Of a stretch of 64,000 bases of DNA, positions 25,720 through 35,014 are shown in pieces. The stretch comes from Allorhizobium borbori (GTDB lineage Bacteria; Pseudomonadota; Alphaproteobacteria; Rhizobiales; Rhizobiaceae): contig NZ_JACIDU010000012.1 in NCBI RefSeq assembly GCF_014196535.1, positions 100,846 to 164,845 of the forward strand, in the 5' to 3' direction. A model generated the notes under the pieces. That model saw only the letters and a list, made by a program, of their open reading frames with translations, was not told where the DNA came from and ran no database searches. Each line of letters opens with the position of its first letter. Position 1 is the first letter of the stretch. A program made the position numbers and the translations under genes.

Positions 25720-26703
25720 ATGACATCGAACAACCTTTCCATCACGCGTCGCGGCGCACTCCTTTCCGGCGCCGCCGGCGTCGCCGCCTTCGCAATGCCT
25801 TCGTCGCTTTTCCCCGCTGCCAATGCTGCATCCACCCCGCAGACAACCTCAGGAGACAAGACCATGAGCAATTTTGTAACCACCAAGGACGGCGTTCAGA
25901 TTTTCTACAAGGACTGGGGTCCGAAGACCGCACAGCCCATCGTGTTCCACCATGGCTGGCCTCTGTCGTCCGATGACTGGGACGCGCAGATGCTGTTCTT
26001 CCTCTCCAAGGGCTACCGCGTCGTCGCCCACGACCGTCGCGGCCACGGTCGCTCCGCCCAAGTTTCCGAGGGGCATGACATGGACCACTATGCCGCCGAC
26101 GCATTTGCCGTCGCCGAGCATCTCGACCTCAAGAATGCCGTACATATCGGCCACTCCACCGGCGGGGGTGAAGTCGCCCGTTATGTGGCCAAGCATGGCC
26201 AGAAAGCCGGCCGCGTCGCCAAGGCCGTTCTCGTTTCCGCCGTACCGCCGCTGATGCTGAAGACCGCCGCCAATCCGGAAGGACTGCCCATGGAAGTGTT
26301 CGACGGCTTCCGTTCGGCGCTTGCCGCCAATCGGGCGCAGTTCTTCCGCGATGTCCCCGCCGGCCCGTTCTACGGCTTCAATCGCGAAGGTGCGACGGTC
26401 CATGAAGGAGTCATCCAGAACTGGTGGCGTCAGGGCATGATGGGCGGCGCCAAGGCCCATTATGACGGTATCAAGGCTTTCTCCGAGACCGACCAGACGG
26501 AGGACCTCAAGGCGATCACCGTTCCGACGCTCGTTCTGCACGGTGAAGACGACCAGATCGTTCCGATCGCGGATGCAGCGCTAAAGGCGATCAAGCTGCT
26601 GAAAAACGGCACATTGAAGACTTATCCCGGCTTCTCGCACGGCATGCTGACCGTCAATGCCGACGTTCTCAACGCCGATCTTCTCGCTTTCGTGAAGAGC
26701 TGA
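25720..26703 (+). CDS. Alpha/beta hydrolase (non-heme chloroperoxidase-like) with Tat leader
   Basis: The 327-residue product has a twin-arginine leader ([18 protein letters not shown], cleavage near ANAAS), then a complete alpha/beta-hydrolase: [12 protein letters not shown], nucleophile Ser146 in GHSTGGGE, Asp in HGEDDQIVP and His in GFSHGML. The family includes cofactor-free haloperoxidases and esterases. Met49 (25864) is preceded by AGGAGACAAG and begins exactly where leaderless family members start, so a second, cytosolic form may be made. It is expressed from operator D and followed by a strong terminator. Confidence 0.88.
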   Translation: MTSNNLSITRRGALLSGAAGVAAFAMPSSLFPAANAASTPQTTSGDKTMSNFVTTKDGVQIFYKDWGPKTAQPIVFHHGWPLSSDDWDAQMLFFLSKGYRVVAHDRRGHGRSAQVSEGHDMDHYAADAFAVAEHLDLKNAVHIGHSTGGGEVARYVAKHGQKAGRVAKAVLVSAVPPLMLKTAANPEGLPMEVFDGFRSALAANRAQFFRDVPAGPFYGFNREGATVHEGVIQNWWRQGMMGGAKAHYDGIKAFSETDQTEDLKAITVPTLVLHGEDDQIVPIADAALKAIKLLKNGTLKTYPGFSHGMLTVNADVLNADLLAFVKS

Positions 26704-26716
26704 TCCTTGAATTTCG

Positions 26717-26750
26717 GATGCGGCGGGGTCTGCCCCGCCGCATCTTCATC
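26717..26750 (+). terminator. Hairpin after the alpha/beta hydrolase gene
   Basis: GATGCGGCGGGG (26717-26728) and CCCCGCCGCATC (26733-26744) form a perfect 12-bp stem with a TCTG loop, followed by TTCATC. It lies 13 bp after the stop codon and separates the + strand regulon from the - strand catabolic island. Confidence 0.75.
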
Positions 26751-26835
26751 GCTACGGCACAGCGTTATTCAATAGGTTTGGCGCCAACAGCGTCAAACCA
26801 TAACCACCACCGACCACTGATGTTCCGTCACTTCG

Positions 26836-28446
26836 TCAGATCGGCCGGAGGATGGCCCTCGATGCCATTTCACCAATCATCATCGATGGTGCATTGGTGT
26901 TCCCGCCGATCAGCGTCGGCATGATGGAAGCATCGGCGACACGCAGGTTTTCGAAGCCGCGCACTTTGAGATGTGTCGGATCAACGACCGCCATCGGATC
27001 GATCCCCATCTTCACCGTTCCGACCGGGTGATAGACCGTGAGGGCTTCGGCACGCAGATAGGCAAGAATATCGGCGTCCGTTCTGACATCCGGACCCGGC
27101 AGGATTTCCGGGCCCCGAATGGCATCGAAAACCGGCGATGCCAGGATTGACCGCGCGACCTTGATGCCTTCGACCAGGGTCAGCGCATCCTGCTCATCCG
27201 TGAAGAAGCGGTGATCGATGGCAAGCTGACGGCGCGTACCGTCGCGAACCAGCCTTACTTCGCCAATGCTTTTCGGGCGTAGCACGCAGGTGTGAACAGC
27301 ATAGCCATGACCATATTCGACCAACCGGCCGCGATGGCTTCGATAACCGGGCACGAAATGGAACTGGATATCGGCGATATCGCCGGCATATTTCGTCTTG
27401 GCGAAGCCGCCCGCCTCGACATAATTGGTGGTCAGCATGCCCTTGCGCTGACCGAAATAGCGGAACGGCGCGGCCAGCACCGCCGGCAGGTTCGGCACGG
27501 AAAGACCGAGCGTCTTCGTGCTGCTGGACCGGACGGTAATCATGCCATCGACATGATCGCGCAGGTTCTTGCCAACCCCCGGAAGGTCGATCACCGGCAT
27601 CACAGCTGCCGCCTTCAACTCCTCCGCCGGCCCGATGCCCGAGGCAAGCAGGATGCGCGGCGAGCCGATGGCGCCGGCTGACAACACCACCTCCGCCCGG
27701 CAGGTCAAGGTCTGCATCTGTCCTTCGCGCAGCACGTTTACACCGCCGACACGGCCATTGGCGTGGACGAGATCCAGCACTTCGGTTTCCGTCAGGATCG
27801 TGAGGTTCTTGCGATGCAGCACCGGGCGCACAAATGCCGTATAGGCGGAGAAACGCTCGCCCCGGTTCTGCGTGACATTATAGACCCCAAGACCGAACTG
27901 GGTCACGGCGTTGAAATCCCGGTTTTCCGGCAGACCGGCAGCCTGCCCCGCTTCCACCCACATTTTCGCGACCCCGTTCGGATCGCGGGGATTATCGACC
28001 AGCAATTCGCCGTCGAAACCATGGTAAGCGGGGTCCTGCCCAATGAGATTGCGTTCCAGCGACTTGAAGGTCTCCAGCACCTCGCTATAGGACCATCCGG
28101 CGCAGCCGAGCGCCGCCCACTCGTCATAATCCTGCGCGGCGCCGCGAATATAGACCATGGAATTGATGACGCTCGAGCCGCCAAGCGCCTTGCCACGATT
28201 GACGGGAATGCGGCGGTTGTTCAGTTCCGGCTGCGGCACACCCATATAGCCGTAATCGTATTTCGGATTACCATAGAGTGAGAGGATGCCGGCCGGAACG
28301 CGAACACGAAGGCTTTCATCACTGCCGCCCGCCTCGACCAGGCATACACGATGGGCCGGATTGGCGCTCAGCCGATTGGCCAGAACAGACCCGGCCGAGC
28401 CGGAACCGATGACGATGTAGTCGAATTCAGCGCTTTCCACGGTCAC
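26836..28446 (-). CDS. GMC-family FAD oxidoreductase
   Basis: The 536-residue product is a glucose-methanol-choline oxidoreductase. It shows the FAD motif IVIGSGSAGSVLANRLS, RGKALGGSSVINSMVYIRG, the signature EVVLSAGAIGSPRILLASGIG and the active-site His in VYHPVGTVKMG, followed by IGGNTNAPSMMIGE. It would oxidise a primary alcohol to an aldehyde. It is the last gene of the ABC transporter operon (9 bp after the ATPase), so its alcohol is probably the imported compound or a product of it. Choline dehydrogenase or an aryl-alcohol enzyme are possible matches; the substrate is undecided. Confidence 0.88.
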   Translation of the reverse strand: MTVESAEFDYIVIGSGSAGSVLANRLSANPAHRVCLVEAGGSDESLRVRVPAGILSLYGNPKYDYGYMGVPQPELNNRRIPVNRGKALGGSSVINSMVYIRGAAQDYDEWAALGCAGWSYSEVLETFKSLERNLIGQDPAYHGFDGELLVDNPRDPNGVAKMWVEAGQAAGLPENRDFNAVTQFGLGVYNVTQNRGERFSAYTAFVRPVLHRKNLTILTETEVLDLVHANGRVGGVNVLREGQMQTLTCRAEVVLSAGAIGSPRILLASGIGPAEELKAAAVMPVIDLPGVGKNLRDHVDGMITVRSSSTKTLGLSVPNLPAVLAAPFRYFGQRKGMLTTNYVEAGGFAKTKYAGDIADIQFHFVPGYRSHRGRLVEYGHGYAVHTCVLRPKSIGEVRLVRDGTRRQLAIDHRFFTDEQDALTLVEGIKVARSILASPVFDAIRGPEILPGPDVRTDADILAYLRAEALTVYHPVGTVKMGIDPMAVVDPTHLKVRGFENLRVADASIMPTLIGGNTNAPSMMIGEMASRAILRPI

Positions 28447-28455
28447 GTCCTCGTC

Positions 28456-29256
28456 TCAATGGTCGTCATCATCGTTCTTCAGAAGGTCCAGAATCTCGCG
28501 CTTCATGGCGATAAATGAGGGTTCCATCACGATATCCATCGTGCGTGGGCGGGGAATATCGACGCGGATTTCCTTCTTGATCTGGCCGGGCCGCCCGGAC
28601 ATGACCACGACCCGGTCGGCCAAAAGGATCGCCTCATCAATGTCGTGGGTCACGAACAGCACCGTCTTCTTGGTGTTTTCCCACACGCGCAGAAGCAGTT
28701 TCTGCATGCTGTGGCGGGTCTGGCTGTCCAGGGCGCCAAAGGGCTCGTCCATCAGCAGCACTTCCGGATCGTTGGCAAGTGCGCGGGCGATCGCCACGCG
28801 TTGCTTCATGCCGCCGGAAAGCTGGGAGGGATAGTGGTTGGCGAATTTCGACAGACCAACCTCGGCAAGGTAGTGGTCGACGATATCCTTGCGCTCGGCT
28901 GCCGGAAAGCCCTTCCGCTTTGGGCCGTACTCGACATTTTGCGCCACGGTCAGCCAGGGAAACAGCGTATACCCCTGAAACACCATGCCGCGATCCGGGC
29001 CGGGTTCGGTAACGGTCTTGTCACCCACCCGGATCGTGCCGTCCGTGCGGTCTTCCAACCCCGCAATAAGATAGAGAAGGCTCGACTTGCCGCAGCCCGA
29101 GGGGCCAACGATGACGCAGAACTCGTTGCGCTCGACATGAAAGGAGATGCCGTTCAGCGCCAGCACCGCGCTTTCGCCCTTGCCATATCGCAATACGACC
29201 TTGTCGATGGCGATGTCGGAGCTTCTGTGATCGTTCGAGAGGTTCAGGGCGGACAT
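28456..29256 (-). CDS. ABC transporter ATP-binding protein (nitrate/sulfonate/taurine type)
   Basis: The 266-residue ATPase has Walker A GPSGCGKSS, the signature LSGGMKQRVAIARAL, Walker B VLLMDEPFGALD and the H-loop FVTHDIDEAILLADRV. The IDEAILLADR and MSGRPGQI stretches are typical of TauB/SsuB/NrtD-type importers. A longer frame exists, but the ATG at 29256 gives the expected N-terminus. It lies between the permease (13 bp) and the GMC gene. Confidence 0.92.
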   Translation of the reverse strand: MSALNLSNDHRSSDIAIDKVVLRYGKGESAVLALNGISFHVERNEFCVIVGPSGCGKSSLLYLIAGLEDRTDGTIRVGDKTVTEPGPDRGMVFQGYTLFPWLTVAQNVEYGPKRKGFPAAERKDIVDHYLAEVGLSKFANHYPSQLSGGMKQRVAIARALANDPEVLLMDEPFGALDSQTRHSMQKLLLRVWENTKKTVLFVTHDIDEAILLADRVVVMSGRPGQIKKEIRVDIPRPRTMDIVMEPSFIAMKREILDLLKNDDDDH

Positions 29257-29269
29257 GACTGCAAATTCC

Positions 29270-30070
29270 TCAATGGGCCCAAGGCGCGAGTACGCGACGA
29301 ACGAGGCGGAATATCTGATCGGTGATGAGGCCAAGAATGCCGATGAGCGCGATGGCCATGAAGATGACATCCACCTGGAAGCCGCGCATGGCCTTGAGCG
29401 AGATGTAACCGAGACCGGAGCGGGCGGCGACGAGTTCGGCAACCACGAGATAGGTCCAGGCCCAGCCCATGGTGACGCGCAGCACATCCATGACATTCGG
29501 CAGCGTCGCCGGCAGCACGATATGGAACACGGTCTCGATGCGGCGCGTGCCGAGCGTATAGGCGGCGTTGACGAGGTCGCGCGGCACGCTGCGGGCGCTA
29601 TCGGCGATCATCACCAGTTGCTGGAAGAAGATGCCGAAAATGATGACGGCGACGCGTTGTTCGATGCCGATGCCGATCCACAGGATGAACAGCGGCACGA
29701 AGGACGTAACCGGCAAATAGCGGATGAAATTGACGAGCGGGTCAAGGAAAGCCTGAACGATCCGGTAGGTACCCATCATCAGCCCCAGGGGCACGGCAAC
29801 GATGGACGACACGATGAAGCCGATCAGAACCACCTGAACGCTGGCGAGCATGTGTTCCCACAGCGAACCATCGGCCGCCATCTTGCCCATGGTGATGAGG
29901 ACCGCTTCCGGCTTCGGCAGGAACATCTCCTTCACCGCGCCGGAATAGGTCAACGCAAACCAGCCTGCGACGACGAGCACCCAGACGAGAATGCTGACGG
30001 AAATCGCCAGGCTTTTCGGAATGGTGCGAAAGGGTGTGGTGACGGTCTTGAAGAGAGACTGATCGCTCAC
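29270..30070 (-). CDS. ABC transporter permease (TauC/SsuC-like)
   Basis: The product (266 residues from the GTG at 30070) has six hydrophobic segments and the EAA-type coupling loop ARSVPRDLVNAAYTLGTRRIETVFHIVLPA. GTGGAGAAAACC before 30070 gives a good ribosome binding site. A TTG at 30112 would add 14 residues. It is the membrane partner of the ATPase and NMT1-type binding protein flanking it. Confidence 0.9.
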   Translation of the reverse strand: MSDQSLFKTVTTPFRTIPKSLAISVSILVWVLVVAGWFALTYSGAVKEMFLPKPEAVLITMGKMAADGSLWEHMLASVQVVLIGFIVSSIVAVPLGLMMGTYRIVQAFLDPLVNFIRYLPVTSFVPLFILWIGIGIEQRVAVIIFGIFFQQLVMIADSARSVPRDLVNAAYTLGTRRIETVFHIVLPATLPNVMDVLRVTMGWAWTYLVVAELVAARSGLGYISLKAMRGFQVDVIFMAIALIGILGLITDQIFRLVRRVLAPWAH

Positions 30071-30176
30071 GGTTTTCTCCACGCCTGCTGCTTCCGGCAC
30101 AGGCTTCGGCAATCGGGGGTGGGCCGGGACCCGAAGAAATGCCGGAGACGCGCGTACCCGCCTCCGGCGCTTGGTC

Positions 30177-31166
30177 TTACTTCGCGAGGAAGGACGGATC
30201 GACGAGGTCGTCGTACTTGATGTCCATCTTGAGCTTACCGAAGCCGCCCCAGATCTCGCTACCCAGCTTGATCAGTTTGCCGGCTTCGCCTTCATCGCCA
30301 CCCTTGAAGAATTCGGCATTGCGTTCCTTGCCATAGAAATTCACACCGGCGGCCGAAGCAGCGAATTCCTTCGGGTCCGACAGCCAGCCGCCGACGCCCT
30401 TCGCCATGATTTCATAGGCTTTTTCCGGATTGGACTTGATGAATTCATTGGCCTTGTAAAGACCGTTCACCAGCGCTTCGATATCCTTCGGGTTCTTCTG
30501 GATGAAGTCGCAATTGACCGCCACAACGTCGACGATGAGACCCGGCGTCTTGGAGGAGTCGATCAGGACATGGCCTTTGTCGGCCTTCTTGGCCAGCGTC
30601 AGATGCGGCTCCCAGGTCACGGCCACCGGGATGCGGTCAGCCATGAAGGCGGCAGCGGCGTCGTCGGCGGTCATGTTGGTGATCTTGACATCCTTCTCGG
30701 TCAGACCAGCCTGTTTCAGGAGGATGTTGAACCAGAACTGCGAGACGGAGCCCTCGTTCATCGCCACTTCCTTGCCCTTGATATCGGCAAGGCTCTTGAC
30801 ATCCTTGGGGGTTAGAACGCCGTCGCCGCCATGGCTGTCGTCAAGCGCGTAGACGGATTTGAAGCAGACGTCCTTGGAACGGTACTTCATGATTTCATCA
30901 ACGGTCGAAGCGCTGCCATCAAGTTCGCCGGCCGCAGCAGCGGCCATGTAGAGCGCCGATTCCTCGATGACCTCGAGCTTGACGTCGAGGCCGCCTTCCT
31001 TGAAGTAACCGAGGTCGCGGGCGAGGAAGAGCGGGCCGTAACCCACCCAGGTCGTCATGCCGAGACGCAGCGTGCCGGCCTGCGCCACGGTGCCGACGGC
31101 GGCAACGGCGATGGCGACACCGGTTGCGAGCGCCGCCTTGCGAAGCTTGGAAAGAGTATTCTTCAT
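30177..31166 (-). CDS. ABC transporter substrate-binding protein (NMT1/SsuA-like)
   Basis: The 329-residue product has a signal peptide (about 1-29, ending TVAQA) and then an NMT1/TauA-type fold beginning LRLGMTTWVGYGPLFLARDL, with DGSASTVDEIMKYRSKDV and AVTWEPHLTLAKK. This class binds sulfonates, pyrimidine precursors, riboflavin or small amines in the periplasm. The WGYGP-like N-terminus does not fix the ligand. AAAGGGGAA precedes the ATG at 31166. It is first in the SBP-permease-ATPase-GMC operon, with the palindromic operator about 175 bp upstream. Confidence 0.9.
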   Translation of the reverse strand: MKNTLSKLRKAALATGVAIAVAAVGTVAQAGTLRLGMTTWVGYGPLFLARDLGYFKEGGLDVKLEVIEESALYMAAAAAGELDGSASTVDEIMKYRSKDVCFKSVYALDDSHGGDGVLTPKDVKSLADIKGKEVAMNEGSVSQFWFNILLKQAGLTEKDVKITNMTADDAAAAFMADRIPVAVTWEPHLTLAKKADKGHVLIDSSKTPGLIVDVVAVNCDFIQKNPKDIEALVNGLYKANEFIKSNPEKAYEIMAKGVGGWLSDPKEFAASAAGVNFYGKERNAEFFKGGDEGEAGKLIKLGSEIWGGFGKLKMDIKYDDLVDPSFLAK

Positions 31167-31339
31167 TGCGTTCCCCTTTGTTTGACTGGGCGGCGTCATG
31201 GCGCGCGCCTTTCGAGATTCCGCTTGGGGAATGGCCGTCAAAGGCGGCTCCCTTCCCGTCCAGCCACCTGCTTTCGCGTGGCGACAAGAAGAGCAAAGCA
31301 CGCTTCATTCGTCGGAAAAATAATCATTTTCAGTGCACC

Positions 31340-31360
31340 TGCTTAGGCATAACCTAAGCA
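31340..31360. promoter_or_regulatory. 21-bp palindromic operator, copy 1
   Basis: TGCTTAGG-CATAA-CCTAAGCA is a perfect palindrome; with the flanking bases the arms extend to 10 bp. It stands in the promoter region of the ABC transporter operon and shares half-sites and 5-bp spacer with three further copies at 36646, 40435 and 40493. It contains a T-N11-A arrangement, as LysR sites do. Confidence 0.72.
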
Positions 31361-31373
31361 GGCAGGCGCGCAA

Positions 31374-32318
31374 TCACCGGCGCTTCTGGCTCATGGCCGG
31401 CGCTACCATACCGGGTATGTAAGCATCGGAAATAAACGCGCGGGAATGGCTTTCGAACGCGCTCATAAGCCTTGATTTCCGCAGTGATTTCAATGTCGCA
31501 AAGCCGATCGTCATCGGCCGGTGTTCGCCGGAGAGGCGAACGCGCACAACCTTGCGCCCGTCAAGCGCTGTATCCGAACGTGGCGTGACATTGGCAAGCG
31601 TGTAACCGTAGCCATTGGCCACCATGGTGCGAATGACATCGGGATGCGATATCCGGAAGGCAATGTTGGGCTGGAGCCCTTCCTTGAGGAACAGCGCAAG
31701 GAAATATTCGCTCGATAACGGCAGGTCGAGAAAGATCATCGGCTCCTGCACCAGTTCCTGCAAGGTGACCGCCGAATGCCTTGCCAGCGGATGCCCCTCG
31801 CCGACAAGCGCATGCACCGGCAGGTCCACCAGCGGCGTAAATGCCACGTCATCGGGGATTTGCAGGTCATAGGTGATGGCAATGTCGATCATCGCCCGGC
31901 GCAGACCGGACAGGAGAAGTTCCTGATGATCGGCATGCGGGCGGATCGTCGCCTTGGGAAAGCCGGCGGTGAAAGACAACGCCAGTTCCGGCAGGATCAT
32001 CGGGGCCAGTGTCGTCAGGCAACCGACGTTGAGTTGGCCTCGGACTTCGTCGCTCGCCTCAGAGGCAACGCCGTACAGCGACTCCGCCTGTTCGATCAGT
32101 CGCTTGGCTTCCAGCAGCATCGCCCGGCCCGCCGGCGTCAGCGAAAGACCCTGGGCGTGGTGGCGCACGAAGAGCTGAACATCCAGTTCCTGCTCAAGCT
32201 GCGAGATTGCCGTCGAAATCGACGGTTGGGAAATATTGATCCGCTCGGAGGCCTGCGTGATGCTGCCGGTTTCCCCGGCAGCAATGAAATATTCGAGTTG
32301 TCTCAGCGTAAAGCGCAT
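31374..32318 (-). CDS. LysR-family transcriptional regulator of the amine island
   Basis: The 314-residue product has the LysR HTH (RQLEYFIAAGETGSITQASERINISQPSISTAI, residues 5-38, then LEQELDVQLFVRHHAQGLSLT) and an effector domain resembling the CynR/CbbR-type sensors. It stands between the aldehyde dehydrogenase gene (72 bp upstream) and the transporter operon and runs the same way as both. It is the best candidate for binding the 21-bp palindromes of this island, an inference from position. Confidence 0.9.
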   Translation of the reverse strand: MRFTLRQLEYFIAAGETGSITQASERINISQPSISTAISQLEQELDVQLFVRHHAQGLSLTPAGRAMLLEAKRLIEQAESLYGVASEASDEVRGQLNVGCLTTLAPMILPELALSFTAGFPKATIRPHADHQELLLSGLRRAMIDIAITYDLQIPDDVAFTPLVDLPVHALVGEGHPLARHSAVTLQELVQEPMIFLDLPLSSEYFLALFLKEGLQPNIAFRISHPDVIRTMVANGYGYTLANVTPRSDTALDGRKVVRVRLSGEHRPMTIGFATLKSLRKSRLMSAFESHSRAFISDAYIPGMVAPAMSQKRR

Positions 32319-32390
32319 GGATCGCCCGGTTCACTGGTTCAGTTTTCCAGAACCTAAACCGTTCCTGGATCGGATGGAATGACCTCTGGT

Positions 32391-33881
32391 CTAGTATTTG
32401 ATCCAGGTGGTCTTCAATCCGCTGAACTTGTCGAACGCGTGAAGCGAAAGGTCACGCCCTATCCCCGATTGCTTGAAACCACCGAACGGTGTCATCGGCG
32501 AAAGCGCATCGACCGTGTTCACCGACACCGTGCCGGCCTTGAGCTTGTCGGAGACCCGATGGGCACGCGACAGGTTCGAGGTCCAGACGGAAGCGGCAAG
32601 CCCATAGATCGTATCATTGGCCAGCCCGATCGCCTCCGCTTCCGTATCGAAGGTGGTAACGGCGAGAACTGGACCGAAAACCTCTTCACGCGACAGGCGG
32701 TCATCAGCCGCCACATCGGCAAAAATCGTCGGCTGAACGAAGCAACCCTTGCCATCGATGCTGACCCGCTCACCACCCGTCACCAGCCGGCTCGTGGCCT
32801 TGGCGTGATCGATGAAGGACAGGATGCGTCCCGTCTGCGCCTCATCGACAATCGCACCCATGGTCGAGGCGGGATCGAGCGGATTTCCCGGCACATAGCG
32901 CGCCGCCCGTTCCGCCATCTTCTCCAGGAAGGTTTCGGCAATGGATTTCTCCACCAGCAGCCTGGAATTGGCCGAGCAAATTTCTCCCTGATTGAAAAAG
33001 ATGCCGAAGGCGGCCATATCGGCGGCGGCGTCCAGATCCTCGCAATCGGCAAAAATCAGGTTTGGGCTCTTGCCGCCGCATTCCAGCCAGACCTGCTTCA
33101 TGTTCGACTGCGCGGAATAGCCAAGGAAATATTTCCCGACCTGCGTCGAGCCGGTGAAGGTGATGCAATCGACATCGGGATGAAGGCCGAGCGCCCGACC
33201 CGTGATCTCGCCAAGGCCCGGAACGACGTTGAGAACGCCGTCGGGAAGGCCAGCTTCAACAGCCAGTTCGGCAAGACGCAGCGCGGAAAGCGGCGACTGT
33301 TCGGCAGGCTTCAGCACCACGGAATTGCCCATGGCAAGGGCGGGCGCACATTTCCATGTCGCCATGTCGAGCGGAAAATTCCACGGCACCACCGCACCGA
33401 CAACACCAAGCGCCTCGCGTCGCACCAGCGCCAGATTGCCGGCACCGGTGGGCGCCACCTCGTCATAAACCTTGTCGATCGCTTCCGCATACCATTGGAA
33501 AATGGCGGCAGAGCCGGGAACGTCGATGGTCGCGGCATCCGTGACCAGCTTGCCCATGTCGAGGCTGTCGAGCAGGGCCAGTTCCACGCTGTTTTCGCGA
33601 ATGAGATCGGCAAGGCGCAGCAAGACGGCCTTGCGTTCCGCCGGTGAACGGCCCGACCAGCGTCCGTCCTCGAAGGCGGCACGGGCGGAACGCACGGCAC
33701 GATCCACATCGGCTTCGCCGCAGGCCGCGACCTTGGCAAGCAACGCACCCGTGGCCGGATTGATGCTGTCAAAAGTCTCCCCTGAAAGGGCGTCGACCGG
33801 CTTGCCATCAATGAAGGCCTTGTCGCGCAGGCGCAGGCCCGCAGCATCCTTCACCCAGTCATGCTTCGTCCGTTCCACCAT
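32391..33881 (-). CDS. NAD(P)-dependent aldehyde dehydrogenase (PuuC-like)
   Basis: The 496-residue enzyme is a complete aldehyde dehydrogenase. It shows VVPWNFPLDMATWKCAPAL for cofactor binding, FTGSTQVGK, the general base Glu in LECGGKSPN, the catalytic Cys in FNQGEICSANSR and EEVFGPVL. The nearest family appears to be the gamma-glutamyl-gamma-aminobutyraldehyde / betaine aldehyde group, which acts on amino-aldehydes. In this cluster it would oxidise an aldehyde produced by amine oxidation or ring opening. The DUF1028 gene ends 21 bp upstream. Confidence 0.92.
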   Translation of the reverse strand: MVERTKHDWVKDAAGLRLRDKAFIDGKPVDALSGETFDSINPATGALLAKVAACGEADVDRAVRSARAAFEDGRWSGRSPAERKAVLLRLADLIRENSVELALLDSLDMGKLVTDAATIDVPGSAAIFQWYAEAIDKVYDEVAPTGAGNLALVRREALGVVGAVVPWNFPLDMATWKCAPALAMGNSVVLKPAEQSPLSALRLAELAVEAGLPDGVLNVVPGLGEITGRALGLHPDVDCITFTGSTQVGKYFLGYSAQSNMKQVWLECGGKSPNLIFADCEDLDAAADMAAFGIFFNQGEICSANSRLLVEKSIAETFLEKMAERAARYVPGNPLDPASTMGAIVDEAQTGRILSFIDHAKATSRLVTGGERVSIDGKGCFVQPTIFADVAADDRLSREEVFGPVLAVTTFDTEAEAIGLANDTIYGLAASVWTSNLSRAHRVSDKLKAGTVSVNTVDALSPMTPFGGFKQSGIGRDLSLHAFDKFSGLKTTWIKY

Positions 33882-33902
33882 GGTCAGTCTTCCTTCACAA
33901 GA

Positions 33903-34577
33903 TCAGAGATCGCCCGGCACGCCATAACTCGGCGCAGCGGTCGGGTCTATTGCGCGGGTTACGTAATCCTCTAGCTGGGGCTTGTAGAGGTTCCAGAGCG
34001 TACCAAGCGCGTCGAGCGGGTTGCTCTCGGCCCAGTCTACCCTGAGATCGGCCACAGGCCAGGTCACATCGCGCACGAGATAAAGCCCCGCCGAATGCAC
34101 CGGGCCGGCTTCTCCGCCCGCAACAAGACCGGCCTGCATCGCCGCCAAAAGCCGGTCGCCGAGATGGCCTTCGGCCCGTTCGAAGGCCGCAACGATAGCG
34201 GCGGGAACAGCCGTGTTCGCCAGAAGATTGCCGGCCGCTGCACAATTTGCGCCCTTCGCTGTCGCATTCACACCCAGCGTATGTTCACCCGAGTGGATGG
34301 CGGCGTGGCCCTCGGCATCGAGAATGACCACCTGCCGCCACGGCGCCGTCTCGTAGCCTTCCAGAAGGCGGACAAGGGCCGCTTCCGCCGAAAGGCCGCT
34401 GGCCAGAAGATCGAGCCCCTTCGGACCGAGCGAGGGATCGGTGATGTTCTGGGTCGCCACCACACCGACGCCAGCGCGGGCATGGGCGCATCGCGCCGCG
34501 ACCGCCGGCGACGACGAGGAGATGGCAATCCCCAGCATTCCGGTCTTTTCGCAGCGCGCGGAAATCGAAAAGGTCAT
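33903..34577 (-). CDS. DUF1028 family (Ntn-hydrolase-like) protein
   Basis: The 224-residue product begins MTFSISARCEKTGMLGIAIS and includes GVGVVATQNITDPSLGP and CAAAGNLLANTAVP, as in DUF1028. The fold is regarded as Ntn-hydrolase-like, so an amide hydrolase is possible, but no activity is established. GGAG lies before the ATG at 34577. It sits 7 bp from the RidA gene and is conserved with RidA in many amine or heterocycle clusters, which suggests that the two process a common nitrogenous intermediate. Confidence 0.85.
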   Translation of the reverse strand: MTFSISARCEKTGMLGIAISSSSPAVAARCAHARAGVGVVATQNITDPSLGPKGLDLLASGLSAEAALVRLLEGYETAPWRQVVILDAEGHAAIHSGEHTLGVNATAKGANCAAAGNLLANTAVPAAIVAAFERAEGHLGDRLLAAMQAGLVAGGEAGPVHSAGLYLVRDVTWPVADLRVDWAESNPLDALGTLWNLYKPQLEDYVTRAIDPTAAPSYGVPGDL

Positions 34578-34584
34578 CGGGTGT

Positions 34585-35001
34585 TTACTCCGGAATGACG
34601 GCGGTAACGTCGATTTCGACCAGCCATTCCGGCCGGGCCAGCGCCGAAACCACGATGCCGGTCGAAACCGGGAAAACGCCCTTCAGCCACTTGCCAACGA
34701 CGCGGTAAACCTGCTCGCGGTAGCGCGGATCAACGATGTAGATGACGATCTTGGTGATGTGGGCGAGTTCGGAACCGGACTCTTCCAGCAGCATCTTGAT
34801 GTTCGTCATGGCCTGTTCGGCCTGCGCGGTTACGTCACCAACGCCGACATTCTCAGAGGTATCGAGGTTCTGGCCGATCTGCCCACGCACGAAGACCATC
34901 GTTCCCTTGGCGACGACGGCCTGGCAGAGATCGTTGTCGAGTTTCTGCTCGGGATAGGTGTCCTTGGTGTTGAACATGCGAATACGCTTGTGAACGGGCA
35001 T
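34585..35001 (-). CDS. RidA/RutC-family imine or enamine deaminase
   Basis: The 138-residue product has the YjgF/RidA fold features: VRGQIGQNLDTSENVGVGD, AQAEQAMTNIKMLLEESG, HITKIVIYIVD, and a final VSALARPEWLVEIDVTAVI carrying an Arg near the position used for catalysis. RidA proteins hydrolyse reactive enamines/imines or aminoacrylate. TAGGAG precedes the ATG. Location between the HpaB-like monooxygenase and DUF1028 echoes the Rut pyrimidine pathway, where RutC follows a flavin monooxygenase. Confidence 0.88.
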   Translation of the reverse strand: MPVHKRIRMFNTKDTYPEQKLDNDLCQAVVAKGTMVFVRGQIGQNLDTSENVGVGDVTAQAEQAMTNIKMLLEESGSELAHITKIVIYIVDPRYREQVYRVVGKWLKGVFPVSTGIVVSALARPEWLVEIDVTAVIPE

Positions 35002-35014
35002 GGGAATGCGTCTC

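Noticed and set aside
32330..32370. CCTAAACC upstream of the LysR gene as a fifth 21-bp palindrome copy.
   Set aside because: The left half-site is absent at the required spacing.
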